Positions 19,993 through 28,028 are shown, counted from the first letter of the stretch. The stretch: 32,180 nt of DNA from Micromonospora halophytica (GCF_900090245.1 NZ_FMDN01000008.1:33798-65977); one strand, 5' to 3'. Made by a program: numbers and translations. The notes: generated by a model not told the origin, from the letters alone.

Positions 19993-21586
19993 GCAGTGCA
20001 GACCAGGGGCCGGCCGGGCTATAGGGGCGACCCTGTAACCGCTCACCTGCCAACTTGGTGGCAGCGACCACGGCGGCACGGACGATCGTTTCCGGATGGT
20101 AGAGATCCTTGTCATGCCAGAGTGGAGGATCGTCACGAGAGTCGTCCATAATGGACAACTGCCGGGCCGCTCCGGCCACCACCGGGCCGACGGTCGGGCC
20201 GCCGGGCCCGACCAGCAGCACCTGCAGGGCGTACGCGGTCTCCTCGGCCGTGCTGCGCCACCGCCCCCAACCGCCGTCCGGGCGCTGGGTGTCGCGCACC
20301 CAGTCGACCGCCCGCCGCACCGCCGGCCGGGCCGCCGGGCCACCGTGGTCGTGCAGGGCGAGCACCGCGCAGCAGGTGGCGTAGTAGGGGGAGGCATGCC
20401 AACGGTCCGTCCACGACCCGTCGGCCCGCTGCTGGTCGAGCAGCCACCCAGTGAGCCGGCGCAGCACCGCCGGGTCGGGCCGGTCCGTGCCCCACCCGAG
20501 CGCCTCGAGCACGTGCGCGTTGGTGGTCACCGACGCGCCGTCCTCCCCTCGCCAGGTGCAGAAGTGCGCCCCGGTGTCGTACCGGGACAGGCACGACGGG
20601 TCGGTCGGGCGGCCCAGCCGGGCCAGCGCGTACACCGTCACGGCGGTGGTGTCCGCGTCGGTGGGCAGGCCGGGCCCGGTCGCGGCACCGTCCGGGCCGA
20701 GCGCGTCGCGCAGGCCGGCGACGAGGGCCGGCGGCACGGCCAGCGGCACCCCGGCCCGGGCCAGCGTGCTGAGCACCCAGGACCGCTCGAAGATGGTGAT
20801 CGGGGTGGCGCACGGCACCGGGCCACCGTGCTCGGCGACCACTGCGCGCAGGTAGTCCAGGGTGGCCGGTCGGCTGCCGTCGGGGGTGCCGAGCCAGGCC
20901 GCGGTGGCGGCCGGGGAGGCGCCGACCGGGCCCGCCGTCGTCGGGACCACGGCGGGCTGCCGGCGGGCGGCGGGCCCGAGCACCTCCAGCGCATGCGCCA
21001 GCTTCGGCGGCAGGCCGGCACCGGACCCGGCCAGCAGCCGGACCCGGTCCAGCCGCCGCCGGTCCAGGCCGGCGGGCAGCGGCGGCGGGCCGGCGTCGCG
21101 CCAGCCGGCCAGTCCCGCAGGCGGGTCGGTCAGCCGTTCGCCGATCCGCTCCGCCAGCGCCGGTACGACCAGGTCGGCGGCCGGCAGGTCCGGCATCGGG
21201 TACCCCGCGGGGCCGGCCGAGCCGTGCAGCAGGCGCAACGCCCGATCGACGGCGTGGCGCACCCCGTCGACGGACCAGCCGACCGGCGCGTCCCGGTCGA
21301 GCACGGCCAGCAGCCCTTCCACCGCGCTGAGCGTGGGCACCAGGGCGTAGCCTTCCGGGCCACCCCAGCCCCCGTCCGGCCGCTGTGCGGCCAGCAGGTG
21401 CCGGATCCGCTCGGCGTGCCGGGTCAGCCAGGGCGCGAGGGACACCAGCCGGCCCGTCTCGTACGCCGAGACCGAGGTCCGGCCGGCGGGCCGGGCGATC
21501 AGCTCAGCGACCAGCTCGGCGGCGGCCTCCGCCGGCCCGGCGTCCTCCGGCGGGGCGGCGCCCCGGGTCAGCGCGCCGGTGCTCAC
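19985..21586 (-). CDS. Class II diterpene cyclase (copalyl-diphosphate-synthase type)
   Basis: The 533-residue protein has the betagamma alpha-barrel organisation of class II terpene cyclases, with repeated QRPDGGWG, QRADGSW and TQRPDGGWG (QW-type) motifs. At 310-313 it has D-A-D-T followed by TA, aligning with the DXDD general-acid motif. The middle Asp (D312, the proton donor in this family) is kept while the fourth position is Thr. Such enzymes protonate GGPP to make copalyl-type diphosphates. The GTG at 21586 overlaps the stop of the class I gene by 4 bp (GTGA), and the longer frame upstream is rejected because it reads across that gene. It is the third gene of a P450-class I-class II operon. 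The stereochemistry of the product cannot be read from the sequence. Confidence 0.85.
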   Translation of the reverse strand: MSTGALTRGAAPPEDAGPAEAAAELVAELIARPAGRTSVSAYETGRLVSLAPWLTRHAERIRHLLAAQRPDGGWGGPEGYALVPTLSAVEGLLAVLDRDAPVGWSVDGVRHAVDRALRLLHGSAGPAGYPMPDLPAADLVVPALAERIGERLTDPPAGLAGWRDAGPPPLPAGLDRRRLDRVRLLAGSGAGLPPKLAHALEVLGPAARRQPAVVPTTAGPVGASPAATAAWLGTPDGSRPATLDYLRAVVAEHGGPVPCATPITIFERSWVLSTLARAGVPLAVPPALVAGLRDALGPDGAATGPGLPTDADTTAVTVYALARLGRPTDPSCLSRYDTGAHFCTWRGEDGASVTTNAHVLEALGWGTDRPDPAVLRRLTGWLLDQQRADGSWTDRWHASPYYATCCAVLALHDHGGPAARPAVRRAVDWVRDTQRPDGGWGRWRSTAEETAYALQVLLVGPGGPTVGPVVAGAARQLSIMDDSRDDPPLWHDKDLYHPETIVRAAVVAATKLAGERLQGRPYSPAGPWSALLE

Positions 21587-22482
21587 GCCACGCCCCAGAA
21601 GTCCGTCGACCGGTAGAAGCCGCTGGTGTAGCCGAGCTGACGGGTCAGGTAGGCGACCTCCCGGGGGCAGTCGGGGCGCAGGTCGTCGAGCAGGCCGGTG
21701 GCCCGCGCGACCAGGCCGGTCAGCTCGCCTTCGACCACCGACCGGTCGTCGACCAGTCGCAGGGCGTTGAGGTCGCCCCAACGCTGGTCCCGTTCCCAGG
21801 TGGCCAGGTCGTTGACGAGCCGCAGGGCGCGCTGCACGGCGTCGCTGGCGGCGACCAGCCGGTCGAGGCGGGCGTGGGCGTCGGCCCCACCGACCCGGAT
21901 CCAGTGCGCCACGTTCACCACCGTGCAGGCCAGGTTGTCGGCGTTGGCCAGGTAGTCGGCGAGACCGGGCAGCGGCGCGCCGGCCCGGGCAGCGGCCCGC
22001 CAGTGCCACTCCCGCCGCATCGCCGCGCAGGTCCGGCGTACCGCCTCCCGCCAGGCCCCGCCCAGCGTGGCGAAGGCCGGCACGGCGGCCAGGTCACCGC
22101 GCAGACCGGCGAGGAACCGGCCCAGCGGGTCGTCGGCGTCAGCCGGCCCGCCGTCGGCGACCTCGACCTGCCGGCGCACCAGCAGGTCGAGGTCGGCGGC
22201 CGCGGAGGTCTGATGGTCCACCTGCCAGTCGAGCGCGAACCCCCAGAGCACCGCCCGGTTGGTCAGCCGCAGTTCCGCCGGATCGCACCAGGGCGCGCTG
22301 AACGCGATGGCGAGGGCGATGCTGCTGGCCAGCGCCCCGTCGAAGGGGCCGGCGGCGAAGAGGTCCGGGTGGGCGGCCAGGCAGCGTTGCAGGTCCCGCT
22401 GCCCCTGTGCGGCCAGGGCGCAGACCCGTCCGTGCTCGGCGGCCTCGGCCAGTTCGTCGGTGGCCGTCACGACAGTTGCCAC
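21583..22482 (-). CDS. Class I terpene synthase-like protein
   Basis: This 299-residue alpha-domain protein matches bacterial class I terpene synthases in size and layout. ALDWQVDHQ (D85...D89) replaces the Asp-rich DDxxD motif. N224-D-L-A-T228-W-E-R-D232 matches the NSE/DTE metal triad with Asp in the last position, and a terminal R...Y segment (GYTSGFYRSTDF) lies where such enzymes close over the diphosphate. It should ionise a diphosphate, presumably the copalyl-type product of the adjacent class II enzyme. The GTG at 22482 starts 5 bp after the P450 stop; GTG 22470 is an alternative. There is no strong ribosome-binding site, so coupling to the P450 is likely. The divergent motifs leave some doubt about activity. 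Confidence 0.75.
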   Translation of the reverse strand: MATVVTATDELAEAAEHGRVCALAAQGQRDLQRCLAAHPDLFAAGPFDGALASSIALAIAFSAPWCDPAELRLTNRAVLWGFALDWQVDHQTSAAADLDLLVRRQVEVADGGPADADDPLGRFLAGLRGDLAAVPAFATLGGAWREAVRRTCAAMRREWHWRAAARAGAPLPGLADYLANADNLACTVVNVAHWIRVGGADAHARLDRLVAASDAVQRALRLVNDLATWERDQRWGDLNALRLVDDRSVVEGELTGLVARATGLLDDLRPDCPREVAYLTRQLGYTSGFYRSTDFWGVA

Positions 22483-22487
22483 GGCGG

Positions 22488-23870
22488 TCAGGCCAGGGCC
22501 GGCTGCCGGTGCGGGGTGAGCATCAGCGGCACCCGCTCCCGGGGGCGCAGTGACGCGGCGAGCTGCGGGTGGGGCATCCCGGGCTCGCAGAGCCGGTACC
22601 GGAAGCGGCTGAACAGCGTCGCCACGATCAGCGGCGCCTCCAGCTGGAACAGGTACTGGCCGATGCACTGGTGGGCGCCGCCGCCGAACGGGTAGTAGGC
22701 GTACCGGTGGGCACGCCGGGGCCGCTCGGGGGCGAACCGCTCCGGATCGAAGACCTCCGGACGGTCCCAGAAGCGGGCCAGCCGTTGGGTGACGTACGGG
22801 CTGAGAACGATCGTCGCGCCGGCGGAGATCCGGGTGCCGCCGATGACGTCGTCGGCGACCGCCGTGCGCGGCACCAGCCAGCCGGACGGGTACGCCCGGA
22901 TCAGCTCGTCGAGCACCATCCGGGTGTAGCGGAGCTGGCCGAGCTGTTCCCGGCTGATCACGTCGCCGGGGTCGACCACCCGGTCGATCTCCTCGTAGAG
23001 CCGGGCGGCGACGTCGGGCAACTGCTCCAGCAGGGGGAAGAGCCAGGTGAGCACCACGTAGGTGGTCTCGGTGGTGGTGGCGAAGATGGACACCAGGTCG
23101 TCGCGGACCCGCTGCTCGTCCAGCTTGTTGCCGTGCGCGTCGCGGGCCCGGGCCAGCGTGGCGAGGATGTCGTCCCCGCCGGTGCCGCCGGCGCGCTCGG
23201 CGCGGACCAGCGGGAGCAGGATGTCGTCGATGTTGCGCACCGCCCGGCGGAACGCCCGGTCGCCGGGCATCGGGACCGCGTCGGGCAGGAAGGGGGCGAG
23301 CAGCCGGAACCGCAGCGCGGTGGCGACGGTGTCCTGCTCGGCGACCACCCGCACACCGTCGGCGACGGAGATCTTGTCGCCGAAGAAGACCCGGATGACG
23401 GCCTGGCAGATGATCCGGGAGATCTCGCTGGCGGCGTCGACCGGCGCGCCGTCGCGGGCCGGGGCGGCCAGTTCGTCGACGGCCTCGCTGATCGCCCGGC
23501 TCAGGTCGTCCACCACCGCGTCGATCCGCTTGGCGGTGAAGTGCGGCTGGAGCCGCCGCCGGCTCGCCTCCCACTGCGGCCCCTCGGAGAGGATCCCGTC
23601 GCCGGCGAGCTTGCGCACCGACTTCCACATCATGCTGTCGCCGGCGCGGGTGTAGTTGGCGGCGTTGTCCCGCAGGACGTGCTGCACATGCGCCGGCTCG
23701 GCCACCAGGTACGGGCGGATGGTGCCCAGGTTGAGCCGGACGACCTGCTCGGGCGCCGCGTCGGCGAGCGCGACCAGGGTGCCCAGTGGGTCGCGGAGCA
23801 GCCCGGGCAGGGTACGCCGCAGGGACGCGACGTACGGCGGGCGGAGCACGGGGGCGGTCGGGTCAGCCAC
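22488..23870 (-). CDS. Cytochrome P450
   Basis: The 460-residue P450 has the heme-binding FGGGAHQCIG (Cys402), E322-L-I-R325 of the K-helix, and an I-helix ATTTETT in which the usual A/G-G-x-D/E-T-T is kept as an acid-alcohol pair (E268-T269). There is no membrane anchor, so it is soluble and needs separate ferredoxin partners, none of which are in the window. As first gene of the terpene operon it probably oxidises the diterpene made by the two downstream enzymes. The start is GTG 23870 with a closely spaced AGGTGA. A stop codon lies in frame just upstream, so no extension is possible. Confidence 0.92.
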   Translation of the reverse strand: MADPTAPVLRPPYVASLRRTLPGLLRDPLGTLVALADAAPEQVVRLNLGTIRPYLVAEPAHVQHVLRDNAANYTRAGDSMMWKSVRKLAGDGILSEGPQWEASRRRLQPHFTAKRIDAVVDDLSRAISEAVDELAAPARDGAPVDAASEISRIICQAVIRVFFGDKISVADGVRVVAEQDTVATALRFRLLAPFLPDAVPMPGDRAFRRAVRNIDDILLPLVRAERAGGTGGDDILATLARARDAHGNKLDEQRVRDDLVSIFATTTETTYVVLTWLFPLLEQLPDVAARLYEEIDRVVDPGDVISREQLGQLRYTRMVLDELIRAYPSGWLVPRTAVADDVIGGTRISAGATIVLSPYVTQRLARFWDRPEVFDPERFAPERPRRAHRYAYYPFGGGAHQCIGQYLFQLEAPLIVATLFSRFRYRLCEPGMPHPQLAASLRPRERVPLMLTPHRQPALA

Positions 23871-23883
23871 AGCTCACCTGCAC
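23863..23883 (-). other. Possible six-codon leader peptide overlapping the P450 start
   Basis: The strongest ribosome-binding site here (GGAGGAGG, minus strand, 23888-23895) is 4 nt before GTG 23883. That frame encodes M-Q-V-S-C-G then TGA, and the TGA overlaps the P450 start region. Short coupled leaders exist, but chance cannot be excluded. Confidence 0.3.
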
Positions 23884-23976
23884 GGGTCCTCCTCCGCTCG
23901 AACGCCGCACTGCGCTGCGTACCCCCGTGGTCATCGCGCGTGACGGTCCCGGGAAGCATGCCATCGATACAGGCAC

Positions 23977-24003
23977 TTTCTCCAGACATCCCGGTGGGAG
24001 AAA
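23977..24003. promoter_or_regulatory. Inverted repeat upstream of the terpene operon
   Basis: TTTCTCC (23977-23983) and GGAGAAA (23997-24003) are exact inverted copies 13 bp apart in an AT-richer patch upstream of the P450. This is a candidate regulator site. Confidence 0.35.
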
Positions 24004-24025
24004 ATTTCACACCAACCCACCAAAC

Positions 24026-24038
24026 GTCCACTATGGAC
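24026..24038. promoter_or_regulatory. Short palindrome upstream of the terpene operon
   Basis: GTCCA-CTA-TGGAC is a perfect 5-3-5 palindrome 155 bp upstream of the P450 start and 22 bp from the other inverted repeat. This is a candidate operator; no clear -35/-10 pair was found between them and the gene. Confidence 0.35.
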
Positions 24039-24339
24039 TACGGGGCAGCACGGTCTGCGCAAGAGAATCCGCTGGTAGCGCCACCCACCCCCGACCGGCC
24101 GACAGCCTGAACCTCGGTTGATGCCGACCATCGCCGTGTTGCCGGCGTCATGGGCCGGGTACCCCTACCGCAGGCCCGGGCCGGCGAGCGGTGCTCGCCA
24201 CGACCTTCGCGTACGCGATCTCGGCACCGGGACCGGGGCGGCGTTGCCGGCCTCGGCGAGCAGGACCCGGCCGGTGCCCCCACGACGGCGGTCGGGCGAA
24301 TCCGGGCGCGCCCGGTCACCCTGTGCCAGGCTCAGGGGC

Positions 24340-24588
24340 ATGGACGACAAGACCATCCTGAACCGGATCTCGGAACTCGTCGACGAGGAGCACCGGCTGC
24401 GCTCGGCGGCGCAGGAGCACGAGACCGGCACCGACGACGAGGCCCGAGAGCGGCTGCGCGCGTTGGAGGAGTCGCTGGACCAGTGCTGGGACCTGCTGCG
24501 CCGCCGGCGGGCAGCCCGCCAGGCGCACGGCGACCCGGACGCCCAGGGCGAGCGTCCGCTGTCGGAGGTGGAGCGCTACCTGCAGTAG
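24340..24588 (+). CDS. DUF2630 family protein
   Basis: This 82-residue protein begins MDDKTILNRISELVDEEHRLR and continues with a charged helical hairpin (ERLRALEESLDQCWDLLRRRRAAR), ending in EVERYLQ. Length and sequence match DUF2630, a small all-helical actinobacterial family without a known role. The ATG at 24340 is the only start that gives this N-terminus. A hairpin follows between it and the convergent RIO-kinase gene. Confidence 0.8.
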   Translation: MDDKTILNRISELVDEEHRLRSAAQEHETGTDDEARERLRALEESLDQCWDLLRRRRAARQAHGDPDAQGERPLSEVERYLQ

Positions 24589-24602
24589 CCGCGGTTCGGA
24601 CG

Positions 24603-24634
24603 CGCCCCGGGCGGTCGGTGGACCGCCCGGGGCG
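24603..24634. terminator. Bidirectional hairpin terminator
   Basis: A perfect 14-bp inverted repeat (24603-24616 and 24621-24634, 4-nt loop) lies between two convergent stops. Confidence 0.85.
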
Positions 24635-24639
24635 TCGGC

Positions 24640-25569
24640 TCAGCGGATGCCCGCCTCGCGCAGCAGCAGCCCGGTCAGCTCGGCCGGGTCGGCCCCGTCG
24701 GGCGGCAGCCCTCGTGCGGCGAACCAGGCACCCACCACCCGCACGTCCCGGGCCAGGAACTCCGGCCCCTGCGGGTTGGCCACCACGTCGACCACCTGCG
24801 GCAGGTCGATCATGACGAGCCGGCCCCGGTGCACCAGCAGGTTGTACGGCGACAGGTCACCGTGGGCGTACCCGGCCCGGGCCAGCACGACCAGGGCGTC
24901 GACCAGTTGCTCCCACAGCGAGCGCAGCTCGGCGCCCTCGGGACGCAGCTGGGCCAGCCGGGGCGCCGCCGCACCCTCGTCGGGGTCGCCGACGAACTCC
25001 AGCATCAGCTCGGTGCCGATGAGCTGGACCGGGTACGGCACGGCGATCCGGCCGGTGGCGGCGCCGATCTCCCAGAGCCGGGACAGCGCGGCGAACTCGG
25101 CCGCCGCCCACTGCCCGGCGATCATCTGCCGCCCGAAGGCGGTCCGCCCGGCCATCGCCCGGTTCTCCCGGGAGCGACGGACCCGGCGTCCTTCCAGGTA
25201 GCCGGCGTCGCGGTGGAAGAGCCGGTGCTGGGCGTCCCGGTAGCGCTTGACGGCCAGCAGGCAGGAGCGCCCGGTCTCCGGCACGGTCCGGCGGACGAGG
25301 TGGACGTCCGCCTCCTTGCCGGTCTTGAGCACGCCGAGTTCGGTGTCCCGGGCGGCCAGCTCGGTGACCAGCCAGTCCGGGTGGGGTTCGGGCCCGTGCA
25401 CGGCCTCGTCCCAGGAGGACCAGCGGTCCCCGGAGTCGGGCTCGTCGTCGGGTTCGGCGAGGGCGGGGCCGTCGGGCCGGCCGCGCCTCAGGTACAGCGG
25501 TTCGTCGTCGTCGAAGCGGCTCTTGCCGCGGCCACGGCGCTGCGGCGCCGGGAGGTCGTTTTCACGCAC
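24640..25569 (-). CDS. RIO1-family serine kinase
   Basis: The 309-residue protein is a RIO-type atypical kinase. It has a RIO-style nucleotide loop KTGKEADVH (82-90), the ATP-binding Lys108 (LAVKRY), Glu-containing helix regions, the catalytic HGDLSPYN (Asp238, Asn243) and the metal-binding IDLPQ (Asp255). RIO kinases act in ribosome maturation in archaea and eukaryotes; the role of the bacterial members is not established. The N-terminal 60 residues are charged and low-complexity. The GTG at 25569 is the only in-frame start close to the domain; the ribosome-binding site (AAGGGA) is distant at 11 nt. It follows the HAD gene on the same strand after 202 bp. Confidence 0.88.
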   Translation of the reverse strand: MRENDLPAPQRRGRGKSRFDDDEPLYLRRGRPDGPALAEPDDEPDSGDRWSSWDEAVHGPEPHPDWLVTELAARDTELGVLKTGKEADVHLVRRTVPETGRSCLLAVKRYRDAQHRLFHRDAGYLEGRRVRRSRENRAMAGRTAFGRQMIAGQWAAAEFAALSRLWEIGAATGRIAVPYPVQLIGTELMLEFVGDPDEGAAAPRLAQLRPEGAELRSLWEQLVDALVVLARAGYAHGDLSPYNLLVHRGRLVMIDLPQVVDVVANPQGPEFLARDVRVVGAWFAARGLPPDGADPAELTGLLLREAGIR

Positions 25570-25771
25570 TGAGCTGGTGATCCCTTGATCGAGGCTGATG
25601 GAGGCAGGTGGTACGACCCTGCGAAGACGGCCATGACCGACCCCCTCTCCTCGACCGGGCACACCCCGGTTGCGCGCTCGCGCGGCCCTCATGCTGGTGG
25701 CTACGCCGAGCCTGGGTCAACCGAATTACGGCCCTCCGTCGCCCCACGGCCGCGCGGGCCTCGCGGGACGC

Positions 25772-26416
25772 TCAGCCGCCGAGCACGACGGAGACGGCGG
25801 CGATCAGCGAGTCCACCGTGCGGGTCGGGGCGAACCGGGCGTCCGACCAGCGGCGTCCCCGGTGCAGCCAGACGCTGGGCAGACCGACGGCGGCGGCCCC
25901 GCCGATGTCCGCCTCCGGGCCGTCCCCCACCACCCACGCCCCGCGCAGCGACATCCGGGCCCGTTGCGCGGCGAGCGCGAAGATCCGCGGGTTGGGCTTG
26001 CTGACCCCGGCCTCCTCGGAGATCACCCAGTCCGCGACGTACCGGTCCAGCCCGGTCCCCCTGATCTTGGCGTCCTCCTGCCGGACCGAGCCGTTGGTGA
26101 CCACCACCGGCACCCAGCCGGCGTCGTCGGCGATCCGCAGCGCGCAGGCGACCAGCGGATCGAGGCGGGTGTTCGCCACCACCCCGTCGCGCAGTTCGTC
26201 CACCAGGTCGATGGAGGGGATGCGCAGGTCGTACCGGTCGCGGATGGCGTCGGCGACGTCCCACCGGTCGGTGAGCCCGTCGGCGTCGATGGAGACCAGC
26301 CAGTCGATGTCGGTGCCGGGCGCGCCGATCTCGGCCAGGAAGCGCTCACCCCACGCGCGGAACGGCCCGGCCCGGTCGAGCAGGGTGTTGTCCAGGTCGA
26401 GGAGGAGCAGCGGCAC
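25772..26416 (-). CDS. HAD-superfamily hydrolase
   Basis: This 214-residue protein carries all four HAD motifs: DLDNTLLD (nucleophile Asp7, acid Asp9), VVTNGS (Thr108), Lys140 in SKPNPRIF, and GDGPEAD (Asp165, Asp170). A helical cap is inserted after motif I (about 15-90). Proteins like this are phosphatases of small metabolites or haloacid-type hydrolases, and the phosphatase role is more likely with the DxD motif. The GTG at 26416 follows AAGGTG by 5 nt. The substrate is unknown. It lies 61 bp downstream of the nitrilase-like gene. Confidence 0.9.
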   Translation of the reverse strand: MPLLLLDLDNTLLDRAGPFRAWGERFLAEIGAPGTDIDWLVSIDADGLTDRWDVADAIRDRYDLRIPSIDLVDELRDGVVANTRLDPLVACALRIADDAGWVPVVVTNGSVRQEDAKIRGTGLDRYVADWVISEEAGVSKPNPRIFALAAQRARMSLRGAWVVGDGPEADIGGAAAVGLPSVWLHRGRRWSDARFAPTRTVDSLIAAVSVVLGG

Positions 26417-26477
26417 TTGGGCACCTTACGGCAGTGGGCGGCTCGGTCGACAGGGCCGAGCACCCCGTCGACGTCCG

Positions 26478-27350
26478 TCAGGCCGGCAGCGCCGTTCGGG
26501 GGAAGCCCTGGTCGACGGGTCGGTCGGCGAGCATCGTGTGTGCGGAACGGGTGGCCGCCAGCACCGCCGGATCGAGCGTGGCGACCAGCACGTCCTCACC
26601 GGAGTCGGCGCCCCGGGCCAGCGGACGGCCCTGCGGGTCGTAGACCGCCGCGCCGCCGTTGAACCGCCACGGCTCGGCACCGTCGACGGCATTGGCGAAG
26701 ACCACGTACATGGTGTTGTCCAGGGCCCGGGCGGCGTAGTAGAGGTCGCGGCGGTGCCCGGAGCCGGCCAGGTAGCCGCTCGGGCAGAGGTAGCCGTGCG
26801 CGCCGTCGACCGCGGCGGCCCGGGCATGCTCGGGGAAGCAGCCGTCGTAGCAGATGCCGAGGCCGAGCCGCCAGCCGTCGACCAGCAGCGACGCGCCCCG
26901 CCGGCCGGCGTCGAACAGGTCCCGCTCGCCGCCCCAGAGCTGCTGCTTGTCGTACCCGGCCCGGACCGCGCCGGTCGGGTCGACGACCAGGGCGGAGATG
27001 GTCCGGCGGCCGTCGGGGTGGCGGACCGCCGCGCCGACGACCGCGGTGAGCCGGCCGTCGCGGGCGGCGGACCGCACCGGGTCGAGCCGGGGGTCGTCGA
27101 CCGCGCCGTCGCCGGTGGCGGCCACGTCGGTGCCGGCCGGGTCCGCGGCCAGCGTCGGCGGGTGGTACGCCGGCAGGAACAGCTCGGGCAGCACGGCGAC
27201 CCGGGCGCCCTGCCCGGCGGCCCGGGCGAGCAGCCGGGCGGCGGTCACCGCGTTGCCGGGCAGGTCGCCGGGGGTCGGATCGGCCTGCACCGCGGCGACG
27301 GTCAGCGGGGCGGGAGGAAGGAGCGTGGAGGTGACCGGGGGCGTCGTCAC
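26478..27350 (-). CDS. Carbon-nitrogen hydrolase (nitrilase superfamily)
   Basis: The 290-residue protein has the nitrilase catalytic triad Glu56 (LPELFLP), Lys135 (YDKQQLW) and Cys167 (GICYDGCFPE), on the alpha-beta-beta-alpha scaffold typical of amidases and carbamoylases. It should hydrolyse a non-peptide C-N bond of a small amide. The substrate is not predictable from sequence. The GTG at 27350 is preceded by TAGGAT 6 nt upstream, so a leaderless transcript is likely. The adjacent HAD gene lies downstream on the same strand. Confidence 0.9.
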   Translation of the reverse strand: MTTPPVTSTLLPPAPLTVAAVQADPTPGDLPGNAVTAARLLARAAGQGARVAVLPELFLPAYHPPTLAADPAGTDVAATGDGAVDDPRLDPVRSAARDGRLTAVVGAAVRHPDGRRTISALVVDPTGAVRAGYDKQQLWGGERDLFDAGRRGASLLVDGWRLGLGICYDGCFPEHARAAAVDGAHGYLCPSGYLAGSGHRRDLYYAARALDNTMYVVFANAVDGAEPWRFNGGAAVYDPQGRPLARGADSGEDVLVATLDPAVLAATRSAHTMLADRPVDQGFPRTALPA

Positions 27351-27356
27351 CGGGCG

Positions 27357-27362
27357 ATCCTA
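27357..27362 (-). promoter_or_regulatory. -10 element of the nitrilase-like gene
   Basis: TAGGAT on the minus strand lies 6 nt before GTG 27350, fitting a leaderless start. Confidence 0.5.
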
Positions 27363-27403
27363 ACCGGATCGGTGAGGAGCGCCGTCCCACGACGTGAGCA
27401 ATC

Positions 27404-27423
27404 CAAGCCGTACGTACGGTTTG
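27404..27423. promoter_or_regulatory. Candidate AcnR operator (autoregulatory)
   Basis: CAAGCCGTACGTACGGTTTG is a near-perfect 20-bp palindrome with a perfect 12-bp core (CCGTACGTACGG). It overlaps the -35 of the downstream TetR gene and matches the site at 12812-12832 in front of acnA. Confidence 0.7.
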
Positions 27424-27449
27424 CGTAACGGAGGGTCAGCTGCAACGAT
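27421..27449 (+). promoter_or_regulatory. Promoter of the AcnR-like gene
   Basis: TTGCGT (27421-27426) and AACGAT (27444-27449) are 17 bp apart and end 6 nt before GTG 27456, consistent with a leaderless transcript. The palindrome covers the -35. Confidence 0.5.
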
Positions 27450-27455
27450 CGACCT

Positions 27456-28028
27456 GTGCCCAGAGTAAGTCAGGACCAGCTCGACGCCCGCCGGCAGGAG
27501 ATCCTCGGTGCGGCGCGGGCCTGTTTCGCCCGGCACGGCTACGAGGGAGCCACCGTCCGCCGACTGGAGGAGGCCACCGGGCTGTCCCGGGGCGCGATCT
27601 TCCACCACTTCCGGGACAAGGACTCGCTCTTCCTCGCCGTGGCCGAGGACGACGCCGCGGCCATGGTCGAGACGGTCGCCCGCAACGGCCTGGTCCAGGT
27701 CATGCGGGACCTGCTCGCCCGGGCGGTCTCCCCGGACACCACCGGCTGGCTGGGCAGCCAGCTGGAGGTCTCCCGCCGGCTGCGCACCGACCCGGCCTTC
27801 GCCCGCCGCTGGGCCGAGCGCTCCGCCGCCATCGCCGAGGCGACCCGGGAGCGACTGGTCCGCCAGCGGGAGGCGGGCGTGCTCCGCGAGGACGTCCCGA
27901 TCGACGTGCTGGCCCAGTTCCTCGAGCTGGCGTACGACGGTCTGGTGTTGCACCTGGCGATGGGGCGGCCGGCCGGCGACCTGGGGCCGGTGCTGGATCT
28001 GGTCGAGGAGGCCGTGCGCCGGCGCTGA
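27456..28028 (+). CDS. acnR: TetR-family regulator, AcnR-like (aconitase repressor)
   Basis: This 190-residue TetR protein has its helix-turn-helix at about 15-61 (ILGAARACFARHGYEGATVRRLEEATGLSRGAIFHHFRDKDSLF). The GATVRRLEEATGLSRGAIFHHF stretch and the following VARNGLVQVMRDLL and EVSRRLRTDPAFARRWAERSA strongly recall the regulator encoded beside acn in mycobacteria and corynebacteria (AcnR). In Corynebacterium glutamicum, AcnR represses acn. Here the gene is about 11.7 kb from acnA, but both share an operator-like palindrome, which supports the assignment. The start is GTG 27456. Alternative: an unrelated TetR protein; the shared site argues against this. Confidence 0.75.
   Translation: MPRVSQDQLDARRQEILGAARACFARHGYEGATVRRLEEATGLSRGAIFHHFRDKDSLFLAVAEDDAAAMVETVARNGLVQVMRDLLARAVSPDTTGWLGSQLEVSRRLRTDPAFARRWAERSAAIAEATRERLVRQREAGVLREDVPIDVLAQFLELAYDGLVLHLAMGRPAGDLGPVLDLVEEAVRRR

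Noticed and set aside
23630..24031. 133-codon frame upstream of and overlapping the P450 start
   Set aside because: It has no domain similarity, overlaps the P450 in another frame, and the region looks like a promoter.
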